NCBI RefSeq assembly: GCF_026913205.2
Contig: NZ_CP168151.1
Span: 496,001-560,000, forward strand
Direction: 5' to 3'
Source: Lentilactobacillus sp. SPB1-3
GTDB lineage: Bacteria; Bacillota; Bacilli; Lactobacillales; Lactobacillaceae
Length of the DNA stretch: 64,000 nt
Shown here piece by piece: positions 16,264 through 23,677 of this stretch (positions are counted from its first letter, which is position 1; every line of letters begins with the position of its first letter). The notes beneath the pieces are model-generated. The model searched no databases, was not told the origin of the DNA, and saw only the letters and a list, made by a program, of their open reading frames with translations. Made by a program: the position numbers and the translations under genes.

Positions 16264-16652
16264 TACTGATCACCTCGCATTTTTTGTGAGGTGATTTTTT
16301 TACCGATAAAATCACCCAACCAAGCCATTATAATTCCGAGGACGATGCTGACGATTAGGTACACAGCTGCAACGAATAAATGATGGTTAATGATTAGTTT
16401 GACAATTTCTAAGCTGAAGGTTGAAAAAGTAGTAAAGGCACCAATCATTCCCGTTCCCATAGCCAAAGATAACTGGGCGGGAAACTTCTGGGAAATTGCA
16501 ATGGTGGCGTTAATGAAGGCAAGTAAAAAACAGCCAATTAAATTGATGAGCATTGTGGGTACTGGAAAAACTGCGATTGGCAGTAAAGTATCAATACCCA
16601 GTCTTGCCATCCCACCGAAGATGGCAAACAATGCAATTAATAATTCGTCCAT
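16263..16652 (-). CDS. crcB: Fluoride channel Fluc, first subunit
   Basis: 129 residues with four membrane spans and the Fluc signature GTGMIGAFTTFSTFSLE. The ATG at 16652 was chosen because AAGGAG lies 6 nt before it and the protein then begins in the first span (MDELLIALFAIFGGMARLGI). A longer in-frame version would add 20 non-conserved residues. The NPT(M/L)-type segment FPVPTMLINLIGCF is present. No fluoride riboswitch could be recognised in the short leader, so control must differ from the common crcB-riboswitch arrangement or be constitutive. Confidence 0.94.
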   Translation of the reverse strand: MDELLIALFAIFGGMARLGIDTLLPIAVFPVPTMLINLIGCFLLAFINATIAISQKFPAQLSLAMGTGMIGAFTTFSTFSLEIVKLIINHHLFVAAVYLIVSIVLGIIMAWLGDFIGKKITSQKMRGDQ

Positions 16653-16730
16653 AGTAAAACTCCTTGTAAATATGCTATCTTTAACCATACTATAGATTAA
16701 TCTCAGATACATCCCGAATTGCTAGTTAAA

Positions 16731-16766
16731 ACAAAAAACGTCTCCCATATTTATGGGGGACGTTTT
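16731..16766 (-). terminator. Terminator of ybjQ-like gene
   Basis: On the minus strand, AAAACGTCCCCCAT / ATGGGAGACGTTTT (one G-U) with loop AAAT, then more T, 13 nt after the stop. Confidence 0.88.
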
Positions 16767-16779
16767 AATAACTGATTGT

Positions 16780-17103
16780 TTATTTGAATTTAACTGCGGT
16801 ACCATATGCAGCCACTGACTGCATATCTGTGCCGATTGAGCCGGAATCAAAGCGCATCATGACCACTGCATCGGCCCCCATATTTTTAGCATTATCCTTT
16901 AATCTATCCACGGCGACATTTCGGGCATCATCCAACATTTCGGTGTAAGCTTTGATTTCCCCACCAACAATGTTTTTAAGATTAGCACCCAAGTTACGAA
17001 CGACGTTTTTAGATTGAGTGGTGAGACCAAATACTTCGCCGATGATCTCGTAATTTTTGCCAGGGATGTTTTCAGTTGTAGTTACGATAAAATTGTCTGC
17101 CAT
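16780..17103 (-). CDS. YbjQ-family (UPF0145) protein
   Basis: A 107-residue soluble protein of the YbjQ/UPF0145 family, also described as heavy-metal-binding by similarity but without proven function. The family core is clear: [19 protein letters not shown] at the start, [20 protein letters not shown] in the middle, and [13 protein letters not shown] near the end. The fold forms pentameric rings in solved members. AAGGAG precedes the ATG. It sits alone between the nox terminator and its own terminator. The true role is unknown. Confidence 0.88.
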   Translation of the reverse strand: MADNFIVTTTENIPGKNYEIIGEVFGLTTQSKNVVRNLGANLKNIVGGEIKAYTEMLDDARNVAVDRLKDNAKNMGADAVVMMRFDSGSIGTDMQSVAAYGTAVKFK

Positions 17104-17129
17104 ATGAATTCTCCTTAGAATTTAGTTTT

Positions 17130-17173
17130 AAATAAAACCCCATCAACCTAAACAAATAGAATGATTGATGGGG
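17130..17173 (-). terminator. Terminator downstream of nox
   Basis: On the minus strand, CCCCATCAA / TTGATGGGG with an 18-nt loop, followed by a T-rich run, about 90 nt after the nox stop codon. Confidence 0.7.
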
Positions 17174-17263
17174 CCCAAAGCTTTTCAATAAGATGATCAA
17201 CTTTGGCTGAAATTCAATTGAATTATATCATTTTCTGTTGTGACTTACTCATTGAAAGCCTGA

Positions 17264-18601
17264 TTATTTGTCAGCTTGAGTTTGAGCAGCCTGTGCCAAG
17301 ATGTTGAGATAGTTGAATGGTCGGTCAAATTGTGGCTGGAAGAGCATGTCGACCATGGCTAATTCATCAATGGTGTCACCATCTTGGATACATACAGACA
17401 AGGTGTTAGCTGATTGAGAAATATCGTAGGTACTCATTAATGAACCACCGAGAATTTTACGACTGTCTTTATCATAAACTAATGACATTAAGACTTCTGC
17501 AGTTGTAGGCATAAATTCTGGACGATAATTATCTTTAACGATAACTCGGTCGGCATTGATGCCAGCTTTCTTGGCAGAATCAAGTGTCAATCCAGTTGAA
17601 ACCATGATGTTATCGTAAAGCTTCAAACCTGATGATGATTGAGTACCAATGTATTTAACTGTTGGTGTTTCAATGTTTTTACCAACTAGGATACCTTGAC
17701 GAACCGCATTAGTAGCTAGTGGAATGTAAGCTAAACCATGAGTAGGGTTGTAATGAACAGCAACACTATCACCGGCAGCGTAAATATCAGGATTTGATGT
17801 CTGCATGTAATCATTAGTGATCAATGCGCCATTGTCAGTGGTATCTAATTTGCCTTTCACTAAATCATTATTTGGTCTGAAGCCGACACAAAGAACTACT
17901 AAGTCAGCTTCATAAGTGTTTTTATCAGTTTTAACTGTGGCAACGTCATCACCGGAAATTTCTTGAACTTTTTCGCCTAGACCTAAGGTTACTCCGTGGT
18001 CTCTGAAATCTTTTTCAATGACGTCAGTGAATTCACTGTCAAAGTATTTTGGCATTACACGATCGGCACCATCAAGCAAGGTAACTTCGTGGTCAGTCTT
18101 ACTGTATGCTTCAGCCAGCTCTGCACCAATGTAACCAGCACCGATGACAATGATTCTTTTAGCATCTTTAGCTCTTTCGAAGAGTGCTTTAGCATGACCG
18201 TAGTTTTTGCAAAGGTAAACATTTTTATTATCTACTCCAGGAATTGGAGGAATAACTGGCCATGAACCGCTGGTAACAACTAATTTATCGTAGGTATCAG
18301 TAAATTCAGTGTTATCTTCAAGATTTTTAACAGTTAATTCCTTTTTGTCAGGATCAACATTTTCAACGGAGTGTTGCATCTTAACGGTTGCACCTAATTT
18401 ACTAAGTTCTTCAGGACTTGAATAGAACAATCCTTGTGGATCCTTAACCTCTCCCCCGAGATAAAGGGCGATACCACATGAAAGAAATGAAATGTTATCA
18501 TTTTTTTCATAAACTGTGACTTCAGCATCAGGATGCTCTGCCAATACCGTTTTTATTGCGAATGTTCCAGCGTGAGTACATCCGATTACAGCGATTTTCA
18601 T
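17264..18601 (-). CDS. nox: NADH oxidase (flavoprotein, water-forming type)
   Basis: A 445-residue FAD enzyme of the peroxide-reductase class that reoxidises NADH with O2, important for redox balance and oxygen tolerance in lactic acid bacteria. It shows an N-terminal FAD site, IGCTHAG (6-12). The single redox cysteine is Cys42 in FLSCGIALYLGG, as in NADH oxidases and peroxidases. The NAD site is GAGYIGAE (154-161) and the second FAD motif NPDIYAAGDS. The C-terminal half is the dimerisation domain. NADH peroxidase and CoA-disulfide reductase share these motifs; water-forming oxidase is the most likely assignment in this group. The promoter region carries a Rex-like site. Confidence 0.9.
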   Translation of the reverse strand: MKIAVIGCTHAGTFAIKTVLAEHPDAEVTVYEKNDNISFLSCGIALYLGGEVKDPQGLFYSSPEELSKLGATVKMQHSVENVDPDKKELTVKNLEDNTEFTDTYDKLVVTSGSWPVIPPIPGVDNKNVYLCKNYGHAKALFERAKDAKRIIVIGAGYIGAELAEAYSKTDHEVTLLDGADRVMPKYFDSEFTDVIEKDFRDHGVTLGLGEKVQEISGDDVATVKTDKNTYEADLVVLCVGFRPNNDLVKGKLDTTDNGALITNDYMQTSNPDIYAAGDSVAVHYNPTHGLAYIPLATNAVRQGILVGKNIETPTVKYIGTQSSSGLKLYDNIMVSTGLTLDSAKKAGINADRVIVKDNYRPEFMPTTAEVLMSLVYDKDSRKILGGSLMSTYDISQSANTLSVCIQDGDTIDELAMVDMLFQPQFDRPFNYLNILAQAAQTQADK

Positions 18602-18633
18602 ATTAAATTCCTCCCCAAAATAAGTAAATAACT

Positions 18634-18665
18634 AGTTCACAAGGTGAACTTGTAATTTCATTATA
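18634..18665 (-). promoter_or_regulatory. Proximal nox promoter with palindromic operator
   Basis: On the minus strand TATAAT (18665-18660), with a weak TTTAAT 17 bp upstream. Just after the expected start lies the palindrome AGTTCAC-AAG-GTGAACT (18634-18650), which could bind a repressor or fold in the mRNA leader. Confidence 0.55.
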
Positions 18666-18691
18666 TCCCAGAATGTAAGCGCATTAAAGGG

Positions 18692-18730
18692 TTAATATTG
18701 GGAATTTTTACTTTGTGAATATATTTACAC
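18692..18730 (-). promoter_or_regulatory. Distal nox promoter overlapping a Rex-like site
   Basis: On the minus strand TTCACA (18719-18714), a 16-bp spacer and TATTAA (18697-18692). The -35 is part of TTGTGAA-TATA-TTTACAC (18713-18730, plus strand), which matches the Rex consensus TTGTGAA-N4-TTCACAA at 12 of 14 arm positions. Confidence 0.45.
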
Positions 18731-18833
18731 TACTAAACCCTAAGCTCATCAACGAAAAGGGCATTAAAAAAAGAATTGTGCACAATAATATTTTTTGCTT
18801 TGATTCCTGACAAAATTTAAAAATCATGAATAT

Positions 18834-18841
18834 GATATAAT
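18834..18841 (+). promoter_or_regulatory. Extended -10 promoter of the pseudouridine synthase gene
   Basis: TGATATAAT (18833-18841), with the nearest -35-like CTGACA 22 bp upstream; a start near 18848 is expected. The rest of the 300-base gap between nox and this gene holds the nox promoters and nothing else recognised. Confidence 0.5.
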
Positions 18842-18907
18842 TACGCACGCAATTAAATAATTGAAAATAAATTTAAATCAAAGCCAGTGAGCGAGGAAAA
18901 ATAATCG

Positions 18908-19783
18908 ATGAAGATTGATTTTGAATATAATGAAGGACCGACAGAACCATTAAAGAAATTTTTAAACAGCGTCGGAGTCAGTCACAGGATGTATAAAGAT
19001 CTGCGAGATGGGGAAGGTAGCTTCTACCTTAATCATCAATTGGTTACTGATGTGAGAGTTAGCGAGGGGGATGTTGTTACTGTGGAGTTTCCACCAGAAC
19101 AAAGTGATCCTAATATTGCAGCCAGTGACGGTGAATTGACGATTATGTATGAAGATCAGAATTGGTTACTGGTTAATAAACCCGCCGGATTAACAGTCGT
19201 TCCCGGACCTGCCAATCGAGATGATACTTTAGTTAATAGAATTAAAGGTCACTGGTTGTCTAATAATGAAGAAAATTTAGTTCCCCATATTATTACTAGA
19301 TTAGATCGATTCACTAGTGGAGTCGTTTTGATTGCTAAACACCGACTAGCTAATAGTCTTGCCAATCAGTTGATGGAGGATAACCAGCTTTTCAAGGAGT
19401 ATGTCGCTGTTGCTTCCGGTACCGGACTAGCTGATCACGCGGAAATTAATAAGCCAATTGGTAAGCGAGAAACTGGTTTTGGACAAACCATTTCACCTGA
19501 TGGTAAGTTTGCTCGTACTGAATATTGGAAGATTCAGGATCACGAAAGTTACACGACAGTGAGAGTTGTGATACATACCGGAAGGACGCATCAAATTAGA
19601 GTGCATTTTGCATCGATTGATCATCCATTATTAGGCGATGAATTATATTCAGGACCGATGGATCTTGGAATTCAGCGTCAGGCACTGCATGCTGGTAGAT
19701 TGTCTTTTGACAATCCGTTTTCTGGTGAGAAATTGGCAGTTGAGGCGGACGTTCCAGCTGACATGAAACAATATTTTGATTAG
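18908..19783 (+). CDS. RluA-family pseudouridine synthase
   Basis: Converts selected uridines in rRNA or tRNA to pseudouridine. It has 291 residues with a short N-terminal S4-like region (about 12-60) and the catalytic domain from about 78. The catalytic Asp is 133 in RLDRFTSG, and VNKPAGLTVVPG (89-100) and GRTHQIRVHF are further family motifs. The order resembles the RluD/YlyB-type enzymes, but the exact rRNA position cannot be told. GCGAGGAAAAATAATCG before the ATG holds a moderate ribosome-binding site. It is not in an evident operon. Confidence 0.9.
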   Translation: MKIDFEYNEGPTEPLKKFLNSVGVSHRMYKDLRDGEGSFYLNHQLVTDVRVSEGDVVTVEFPPEQSDPNIAASDGELTIMYEDQNWLLVNKPAGLTVVPGPANRDDTLVNRIKGHWLSNNEENLVPHIITRLDRFTSGVVLIAKHRLANSLANQLMEDNQLFKEYVAVASGTGLADHAEINKPIGKRETGFGQTISPDGKFARTEYWKIQDHESYTTVRVVIHTGRTHQIRVHFASIDHPLLGDELYSGPMDLGIQRQALHAGRLSFDNPFSGEKLAVEADVPADMKQYFD

Positions 19784-19933
19784 TAAGTTTCTCATTTAAG
19801 ACTTGATAGGTAAGGGACTTTATTGCCGACTTTGTGAAAAAATTATAAATAGATGAAAAGACGGTTCGTTCTGTTGAGATTAACTGTTATTTCGGTTATG
19901 ATAACGTTATCAAATATTAGGAGGACACTAGAT

Positions 19934-20110
19934 ATGTCTACCAATGGAGAATCTGAACAGGCCATTCAAAAAATTATTGCTGAAATGGAAACTAACTTAA
20001 GCGTGTTAACTTGGATGAATTCATCCAAGCAAAACGAGGAAACTGCAGAACACATTCGAGCTTTAAAGACCGCTCTTCTAGATGCCAAAAGAGATTTTGT
20101 CAAAGCATAG
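19934..20110 (+). CDS. Small hypothetical protein, 58 residues
   Basis: A 58-residue soluble, largely helical, charged protein (starting MSTNGESEQAIQKII). The ATG at 19934 lies 9 nt behind TAGGAGG and was preferred to an upstream in-frame start at 19853 that lacks a ribosome-binding site and would read through it. I do not recognise the family. Its neighbours, a pseudouridine synthase and a DUF1003 protein, give no clue, and a terminator separates it from the latter. Confidence 0.6.
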   Translation: MSTNGESEQAIQKIIAEMETNLSVLTWMNSSKQNEETAEHIRALKTALLDAKRDFVKA

Positions 20111-20164
20111 TTAACGGTTAAGCTGTTGGAGATTACCCAGTTTTTAAAATTTAAATTAATAATG

Positions 20165-20200
20165 AAGTCTTACTGATATAATGTTGGTAAGACTTTTTTT
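20165..20200 (+). terminator. Terminator with a promoter in its loop
   Basis: AAGTCTTAC / GTAAGACTT stem and T-run. The 13-nt loop contains the extended -10 TGATATAAT (20174-20182). Transcripts from upstream would end here while new ones for the DUF1003 gene could start here. Confidence 0.7.
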
Positions 20201-20224
20201 ATTGAATTTTTAGGAGGAAATTTG

Positions 20225-20950
20225 ATGGCACAAGAACAACAAGTTACATGTATCGTTGATCACCGTGCTCATCTAATCACAGATGGGCGATTGCTTAGGG
20301 AACTAGACCCAGCTGTTAGAAATTTAATTAAGGGTGAGTATCCTGAAGCAAAGGTTACTGATTTTATTTGTGATCACCATTTGCTTAAGTATCAGTTAAT
20401 GCGGGTGGATGGATTGATCAATGCAGATGTTAAGCAAACTAATAAAATTAATCGTCGTTTGACAAAGGCGATGCAAAGTGACGACTATGACATCATTGAT
20501 GTGAATGATACTTTGAATAAAAGTTTGACTGTTGGGCAAAGGGTTTCTGATGCTGTGGCGCGATTCGGTGGTAGCTGGGGATTTATTTTGATATTCTCAC
20601 TTGTCCTGATTGTCTGGATGCTGATTAATGGCCTAAGTTTATTTGGCGTTCACTTTGATCCGTTTCCTTTTATCTTACTTAATTTGGCACTGAGCTGTAT
20701 TGCAGCGATTCAAGCTCCTATCATTATGATGAGTCAGAATCGAGCTGCAGATCGTGATCGAATGAATTCAGAAAATGATTATCACGTAAACTTGAAATCA
20801 GAGCATGAGCTAAGAATTTTGCACGCTAAGTTAGATAATCTGGCTCAGAACCAAATCCCACATACTTTGGAGATTCAAAAGCTTGAAATTGAGATTCTCG
20901 GGCAGATCAGAAACGAAGTAGATAGTTTGCAAAAGGATAAAGAAATATAA
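20225..20950 (+). CDS. DUF1003 family membrane protein
   Basis: 241 residues. The N-terminal 110 residues are soluble and contain two cysteines. The DUF1003 core follows: SVGQ-like TVGQRVSDAVARFGGSWGFI, two membrane spans (about 116-137 and 147-171), then a soluble helical tail of about 70 residues (SEHELRILHAKLDNL). The core sequence NLALSCIAAIQAPIIMMSQNR is highly characteristic. The biological function of the family is unknown. AGGAGG lies 7 nt before the ATG at 20225; a TTG three bases upstream is not needed. It has its own promoter embedded in the preceding terminator. Confidence 0.88.
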   Translation: MAQEQQVTCIVDHRAHLITDGRLLRELDPAVRNLIKGEYPEAKVTDFICDHHLLKYQLMRVDGLINADVKQTNKINRRLTKAMQSDDYDIIDVNDTLNKSLTVGQRVSDAVARFGGSWGFILIFSLVLIVWMLINGLSLFGVHFDPFPFILLNLALSCIAAIQAPIIMMSQNRAADRDRMNSENDYHVNLKSEHELRILHAKLDNLAQNQIPHTLEIQKLEIEILGQIRNEVDSLQKDKEI

Positions 20951-20966
20951 TAATCGACCGAAGGCT

Positions 20967-20995
20967 TTGACAAATTCTGTGATTATAGGTATCCT
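20967..20995 (+). promoter_or_regulatory. Promoter of the acetyltransferase gene at 21041
   Basis: TTGACA (20967-20972), a 17-bp spacer and TATCCT (20990-20995). Confidence 0.6.
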
Positions 20996-21040
20996 TTTGC
21001 TTATGAATATGATGAATGATTTAATTTTAGGAGGATTTTT

Positions 21041-21631
21041 TTGATAACCATTAGAGAAGCACAGCAAGATGACGCAGGCCAGATAGCGCCGCTGATAGAT
21101 ATTATTTTTGATGAGATGGAATTAAGCGAACTTGAAGACGTTCCCGAACCTGGATTAGAGAAGGTCATCACGGGGGCTTATCAAACAGATGAATATCTGG
21201 GAGATAAAGCAACTACTGTGGTGGCCGAGGCCGATGGTCAAGTTGTGGGAGTGGCATTTGGTTATCCAAGCGATAACGAAGATGCGGTTAATCAAGTTTT
21301 GTACGACTTATCTAAAAGCTGTGCTGAATTTGACCAACCATTGATTTCTGACTCAGAAACTAATTCTAATGAATGGTATTTGGATTCGATCGCGGTCGAT
21401 CCAGAGTATCAAGGAATGGGAATTGGTTCGAAATTATTGAATGCTGTTCCAGAGATGGCACAAAATGATGGTGAATCAGTGATTGGTTTAAATGTTGATT
21501 TTGAAAATCCCAATGCAAAGAAATTGTACGAACGAAAAGGATTTAAGGATGTTGGTGTTCAAATGATCGGTGATCATCAATATTATCATATGCAGAAACC
21601 TGCTGTGGTACCGGACCTTTCGTTTGCTTAA
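21041..21631 (+). CDS. GNAT-family N-acetyltransferase
   Basis: A 196-residue acetyltransferase. Motif A is well preserved: WYLDSIAVDPEYQGMGIGSK, followed by a helix and LNVDFENPNAKKLYERKGF (motif B). The start is TTG at 21041, six nt after AGGAGG; no ATG is available near the conserved N-terminus ITIREAQ. The substrate is unknown, though this type often acetylates small metabolites or protein N-termini. It has its own promoter and a terminator after it. Confidence 0.88.
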   Translation: MITIREAQQDDAGQIAPLIDIIFDEMELSELEDVPEPGLEKVITGAYQTDEYLGDKATTVVAEADGQVVGVAFGYPSDNEDAVNQVLYDLSKSCAEFDQPLISDSETNSNEWYLDSIAVDPEYQGMGIGSKLLNAVPEMAQNDGESVIGLNVDFENPNAKKLYERKGFKDVGVQMIGDHQYYHMQKPAVVPDLSFA

Positions 21632-21647
21632 ACTAATAGATATGAGA

Positions 21648-21685
21648 GTGAAAAGATTAAGTAATTGAATCTTTTCACCCTTTTT
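21648..21685 (+). terminator. Terminator after the acetyltransferase gene
   Basis: GTGAAAAGATT / AATCTTTTCAC, a perfect 11-bp stem followed by CCTTTTT. Confidence 0.88.
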
Positions 21686-21707
21686 AATTTGAAAGGATGA
21701 ATCAATT

Positions 21708-22103
21708 ATGCAAGATGATATTAAAATGGGTGATCCAGCGTTTGCCAAAATGATGTTCGTACTTGATAAAAAAATCACTAAGAAAAACCATCGTGATTAT
21801 CGATATGAAAATGAAGAATTAGTTGAAATTGCTGATGGTATTTGGGCAATGCCAGCTTATATGAAGGAAGACGATGATTTTAGTCTCTTCTTTATTATTA
21901 CTGAAATTGAGGATGGCAATACTGTTATGGCCTTCTCAACAGGTAACCAATCCAATGATGGCTTTTCACTCAGTGAGCCAATGATAACTGGTGAAGGATT
22001 GAATATTTTAAATGAACATAACGAAACTAGGGCCAAGAGTGTTCTACATTTTTTGAATCAAATTTCTAAGGCTGCTGAAGGAAATTGGAGAATGATTGAA
22101 TAA
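21708..22103 (+). CDS. Hypothetical protein, 131 residues
   Basis: A soluble acidic protein of 131 residues with alternating strands and helices. It has a run of acidic residues (MKEDDDFSLFFIITEIEDG) in the middle and no membrane span or signal peptide. I do not recognise a family. GAAAGGATG precedes the ATG at 21708. It is followed, after 64 nt, by a small MerR-like gene, but a promoter-like sequence lies between them, so the two need not be co-transcribed. Confidence 0.7.
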   Translation: MQDDIKMGDPAFAKMMFVLDKKITKKNHRDYRYENEELVEIADGIWAMPAYMKEDDDFSLFFIITEIEDGNTVMAFSTGNQSNDGFSLSEPMITGEGLNILNEHNETRAKSVLHFLNQISKAAEGNWRMIE

Positions 22104-22167
22104 GGGATTGATTTTTGTTCCAAATTTGTTAAGATATTCTGGTATTTTAAAATTTGGAGAAGAAGAC

Positions 22168-22389
22168 ATGGAACTATCAATTAGTGAATTTGCACATCGT
22201 TATAATGTTGAACTGGCTGCTGTTGAGGCGTATGCCAAGAATGGTTTGATCGGTCATTTAACAGCTGAAACTCAAGCTGTTGTCCTTGATGATACTGATC
22301 GCTTTTGGCTTAATACAATTGATAGCTTTCTAGAGACTGGGACTTCAATGTCTGAATTAAAAACAGTTCTCAAACGTTGTCATCCTTAA
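22168..22389 (+). CDS. Small MerR-like DNA-binding protein
   Basis: 73 residues. LSISEFAHRYNVELAAVEAYAKNGLI resembles the MerR helix-turn-helix and first wing strand, and TGTSMSELKTVLKR resembles the following helix pair. The coiled coil and effector domain of full-length MerR proteins are absent, so it may act as a stand-alone DNA-binding unit. The ATG at 22168 was chosen over a TTG at 22096 that overlaps the previous gene; GGAG lies about 10 nt before it. TTGATT and TAAGAT upstream (16-bp spacer) could be its promoter. The assignment is by pattern only. Confidence 0.55.
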   Translation: MELSISEFAHRYNVELAAVEAYAKNGLIGHLTAETQAVVLDDTDRFWLNTIDSFLETGTSMSELKTVLKRCHP

Positions 22390-22400
22390 GAGCATTTCAA

Positions 22401-22429
22401 TTGTTAATTTAGATTGGTAATGCTAATCT
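22401..22429 (+). promoter_or_regulatory. Promoter of the structured RNA
   Basis: TTGTTA (22401-22406), a 17-bp spacer and TAATCT (22424-22429) preceded by TGC. The start is expected at about 22436. Confidence 0.65.
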
Positions 22430-22435
22430 AGCAGT

Positions 22436-22665
22436 AGGGGGAACCTTACACCATCATTGTTGAATTAATTGGATTGTCGTTTGTAGACTGATGTTAGATT
22501 GTAACTTTTTAAGAACATGATAATGTGTAGCGTGCGAGCAAGGCACTTTGAGTACTCAGCTAAAGCTGAGTCAGGATTCGATTATAAACGAAGTGTAATT
22601 TGATTAAAAAGCAAGGTGTAAGATTCCCTCCAAGGAAGGCAAGGACGAATGTCCTTGCCTTTTTT
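22436..22665 (+). ncRNA. Structured non-coding RNA, 6S-like candidate
   Basis: This is a 230-nt unit with its own promoter and intrinsic terminator and no plausible ORF. The ends pair: GGGGGAA-CCTTACACC (22437-22452) with GGTGTAAG-A-TTCCCTC (22615-22630), a long closing stem. Inside, GCACTTTG / CGAAGTG flank the perfect hairpin ACTCAGC-TAAA-GCTGAGT (22554-22571), and the rest is a large AT-rich unpaired region. Size, closing stem and central bubble match 6S RNA (SsrS), the sigma-70 RNA polymerase inhibitor. tmRNA and RNase P landmarks are missing. The 6S identity is inference; a family search would settle it. Confidence 0.6.
22636..22665 (+). terminator. Terminator of the structured RNA
   Basis: AAGGCAAGGAC / GTCCTTGCCTT with loop GAAT and a T-run. 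Confidence 0.92.
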
Positions 22666-22704
22666 GTTTGTTGTAATTATTAATACTGAGTGTGGAATTG
22701 TCTG

Positions 22705-22727
22705 GTCATCAATGAGATAATGATGAC
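22705..22727. promoter_or_regulatory. Inverted repeat ahead of the CDF gene
   Basis: GTCATCA-N9-TGATGAC, ending 18 bp before the start codon. It is placed where a repressor of the cation exporter could bind. No known operator family is assigned. Confidence 0.4.
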
Positions 22728-22745
22728 TAGATTGGAGTGATTAAT

Positions 22746-23654
22746 ATGAATGAACATAGTCACAATCACGAAGATATGTCCAGAAGCAGGTTTTTTGTTG
22801 TCACAGTTTTAAATGTGTTGATAACGATCGCCGAGTTTATTGGTGGAGTTTTCTCTGGAAGTTTATCGTTGATTTCTGATGCCTTTCATAATTTAGGAGA
22901 TAGTTTGTCCATTGTCATAAGCTACGTGGCTAGTCGAATTAGTTTGAGAAATCAGGATGAAAGTAATACATATGGTTATAAACGAGCGCAGATCATTACG
23001 GCGTTTTTAAACTCGATTGCCTTGGTAATCATCTGTGTTATTTTGATTGTTGAGGCGGTAAGACGTTTTTCACATCCTGAACCAATTGACGGACCATTGA
23101 TGTTGACCGTTGCCGTTATTGGTTTACTGGCAAACGCTGTGTCAGCTTTATTACTGAACGCTGGAGCTAAGCATAATCTGAACATGAAGGCGACGTATCT
23201 ACATATCATGAGCGATGCCTTATCGTCAGTTGCCATTATTGTTGGTGGAATTTTGATTCAAATTTTTCATTGGAACTGGGTTGATCCGTTAGTTACGATT
23301 TTAGTAGCTGGGTATATTGCATATGAATCCTGGCCAATTATTCGTCAGACCAACCGAATTTTGATGGAAGGGGCGCCAAAACTTGATTACGAACAGATTA
23401 AGTCTGATTTGTTAGAAATCGATGGGGTCTACAACGTCCACCATGTTCACGCTTGGTTGATCGATGAGCATAATATAGTTTTCTCGGCCCATGTAAATTT
23501 ACATGATATGAAGATCAGTGAGGCTGAGCCAATTTATCGAGAAATTGAAGCTTTATTGCACCAGAACTATGGGATTTGCCACGTAACTATACAAGCGGAA
23601 GCAAATCGTGGTAAGGATGAAGATATTATTTATGATCAGGGTGAAGATATTTAA
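22746..23654 (+). CDS. Cation diffusion facilitator (zinc exporter, CzcD-like)
   Basis: 302 residues: a His-containing N-terminus (NEHSHNHED), six membrane spans and a C-terminal cytoplasmic domain (about 205-290) with VYNVHHVHAWLID. The transport site is visible as SDAFHNLGD in the second span and HIMSDALSS in the fifth, giving the HxxxD arrangement of zinc-transporting members. It exchanges Zn2+ (possibly Cd2+/Co2+) for protons. The ATG at 22746 follows GGAG by 8 nt; a GTG at 22737 overlaps that site. An inverted repeat upstream may be a metal-responsive operator. Confidence 0.93.
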   Translation: MNEHSHNHEDMSRSRFFVVTVLNVLITIAEFIGGVFSGSLSLISDAFHNLGDSLSIVISYVASRISLRNQDESNTYGYKRAQIITAFLNSIALVIICVILIVEAVRRFSHPEPIDGPLMLTVAVIGLLANAVSALLLNAGAKHNLNMKATYLHIMSDALSSVAIIVGGILIQIFHWNWVDPLVTILVAGYIAYESWPIIRQTNRILMEGAPKLDYEQIKSDLLEIDGVYNVHHVHAWLIDEHNIVFSAHVNLHDMKISEAEPIYREIEALLHQNYGICHVTIQAEANRGKDEDIIYDQGEDI

Positions 23655-23677
23655 ACCCGAATAATGGAGAATATAAT

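Noticed and set aside
16653-16730. Fluoride riboswitch before the crcB pair
   Set aside because: The short leader lacks the conserved pseudoknot core and no terminator or sequestering hairpin is seen.
22096-22167. Upstream TTG start for the small MerR-like protein
   Set aside because: It overlaps the preceding gene, lacks conservation-like sequence and runs through the likely promoter.
22436-22665. tmRNA or RNase P RNA as identity of the structured RNA
   Set aside because: There is no tRNA-like acceptor and T-loop pair or tag ORF, and none of the conserved RNase P core segments such as GAGGAAAGTCC.
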